NCBI RefSeq assembly: GCF_001884045.1 | Contig: NZ_MACF01000119.1 | Span: 62,001-126,000, forward strand | DNA: 64,000 nt | Direction: 5' to 3' | Source of the DNA: Bacillus mobilis | GTDB lineage: Bacteria > Bacillota > Bacilli > Bacillales > Bacillaceae_G | Shown: positions 63,870 through 64,000 of the stretch, piece after piece | How positions within the stretch are numbered: the stretch's first letter is position 1 | Layout of the letters: the number at the start of each line of letters is the position of its first letter | Notes under the pieces: model-generated | The model's database searches: none | Told to the model about the DNA's origin: nothing | What the model saw: only the letters and a program-made list of their open reading frames with translations | Made by a program: the position numbers and the translations under genes

Positions 63870-64000
63870 CTATTTCTTTCGCTTCAGTAACACAGCAAGT
63901 AGCACTTTTGGATGAAATAGGTGCAATGGACTACGAATTAAATTCATTACTCTTACCAATCGAATGTAAACGTCAGAATCAGTTGCAGATAGTTGATATA
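63870..64000 (-). CDS. C-terminal end of an FAD-dependent monooxygenase-like protein (5' end outside window)
   Basis: The minus-strand frame entering from the window edge reads YQLSATDSDVYIRLVRVMNL, then IRSPLHLFHPKVLLAVLLKR and stops at 63870. The ending (DxDVYxRxxRVxNL...LFHPKxLL) is like that of FAD-dependent oxidoreductases of the UbiH/PHBH type. Only 42 residues are in view, so the call is tentative. Confidence 0.5.
   Translation of the reverse strand, partial: YQLSATDSDVYIRLVRVMNLIRSPLHLFHPKVLLAVLLKRKK

Overview
This 64 kb window looks like chromosomal DNA of a Bacillus cereus group bacterium. The base composition is AT-rich, ribosome binding sites are strong (AGGAGG-like), and TTG and GTG starts are common. 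The gene content also fits: a YjcZ-type sporulation peptide, a second DnaN sliding clamp, a BcrC-type phosphatase, a BstA-like DinB protein, and a Cys-X-X repeat bacteriocin precursor of the heterocycloanthracin type known from B. anthracis and B. cereus. I saw no rRNA, tRNA, CRISPR array, prophage or intact insertion sequence.

Layout. 0-5.2 kb: the 3' part of an MGT-type glycosyltransferase, an Asp/Glu racemase, and a SAM-I riboswitch driving a three-gene ECF transporter. 5.3-13.1 kb: a YjcZ peptide, a KinB-like histidine kinase, a kinase-like protein, a GrpB-family protein, a membrane protein/OmpR regulator/histidine kinase operon, an oxidoreductase and a BcrC-like phosphatase. 13.2-17.7 kb: a decayed IS200/IS605-type TnpB end, a class B penicillin-binding protein bracketed by an 18-bp repeat, and a T-box controlled MFS exporter. 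17.7-30.4 kb: small metabolic, acetyltransferase and unknown genes. Among them is a MerR/zinc-ribbon/methyltransferase fusion followed by an MFS pump whose promoter carries a MerR-style operator. Several gene remnants lie here too, plus a gene with a good SigK-type promoter.

The 30.5-39.7 kb region is an accessory glycan island on both strands: PIG-L deacetylase, methyltransferase, DUF1796 protein, several glycosyltransferases, GalU, a ManC-type bifunctional enzyme and a GH8 hydrolase. It also holds decayed glycosyltransferase pieces. 39.9-52.9 kb: a MocR regulator divergent from an EamA exporter, nucleoside hydrolase, acetyltransferases, Nudix hydrolases, the bacteriocin precursor, an OFA-type MFS transporter, a tight Nudix-DnaN-Nudix operon, and an MBL-fold hydrolase. 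53.1-64 kb: a free-standing LAGLIDADG endonuclease with its own HTH, an unknown protein, a phosphatase, a RidA protein that appears to begin at ATC, then mainly minus-strand genes (DUF1963, DUF1992, esterase, patatin, DinB, GNAT).

Decay is frequent. A GDPD gene has an early stop. An esterase and a RimJ-type acetyltransferase each show a frameshift after which the expected C-terminus continues in another frame. Remnants of TnpB, an isoprenylcysteine methyltransferase-like protein, a glyoxalase and glycosyltransferases are visible. Best candidates for new biology are the MerR-methyltransferase/MFS pair, the Nudix-DnaN-Nudix operon, the T-box MFS exporter and the orphan bacteriocin precursor.
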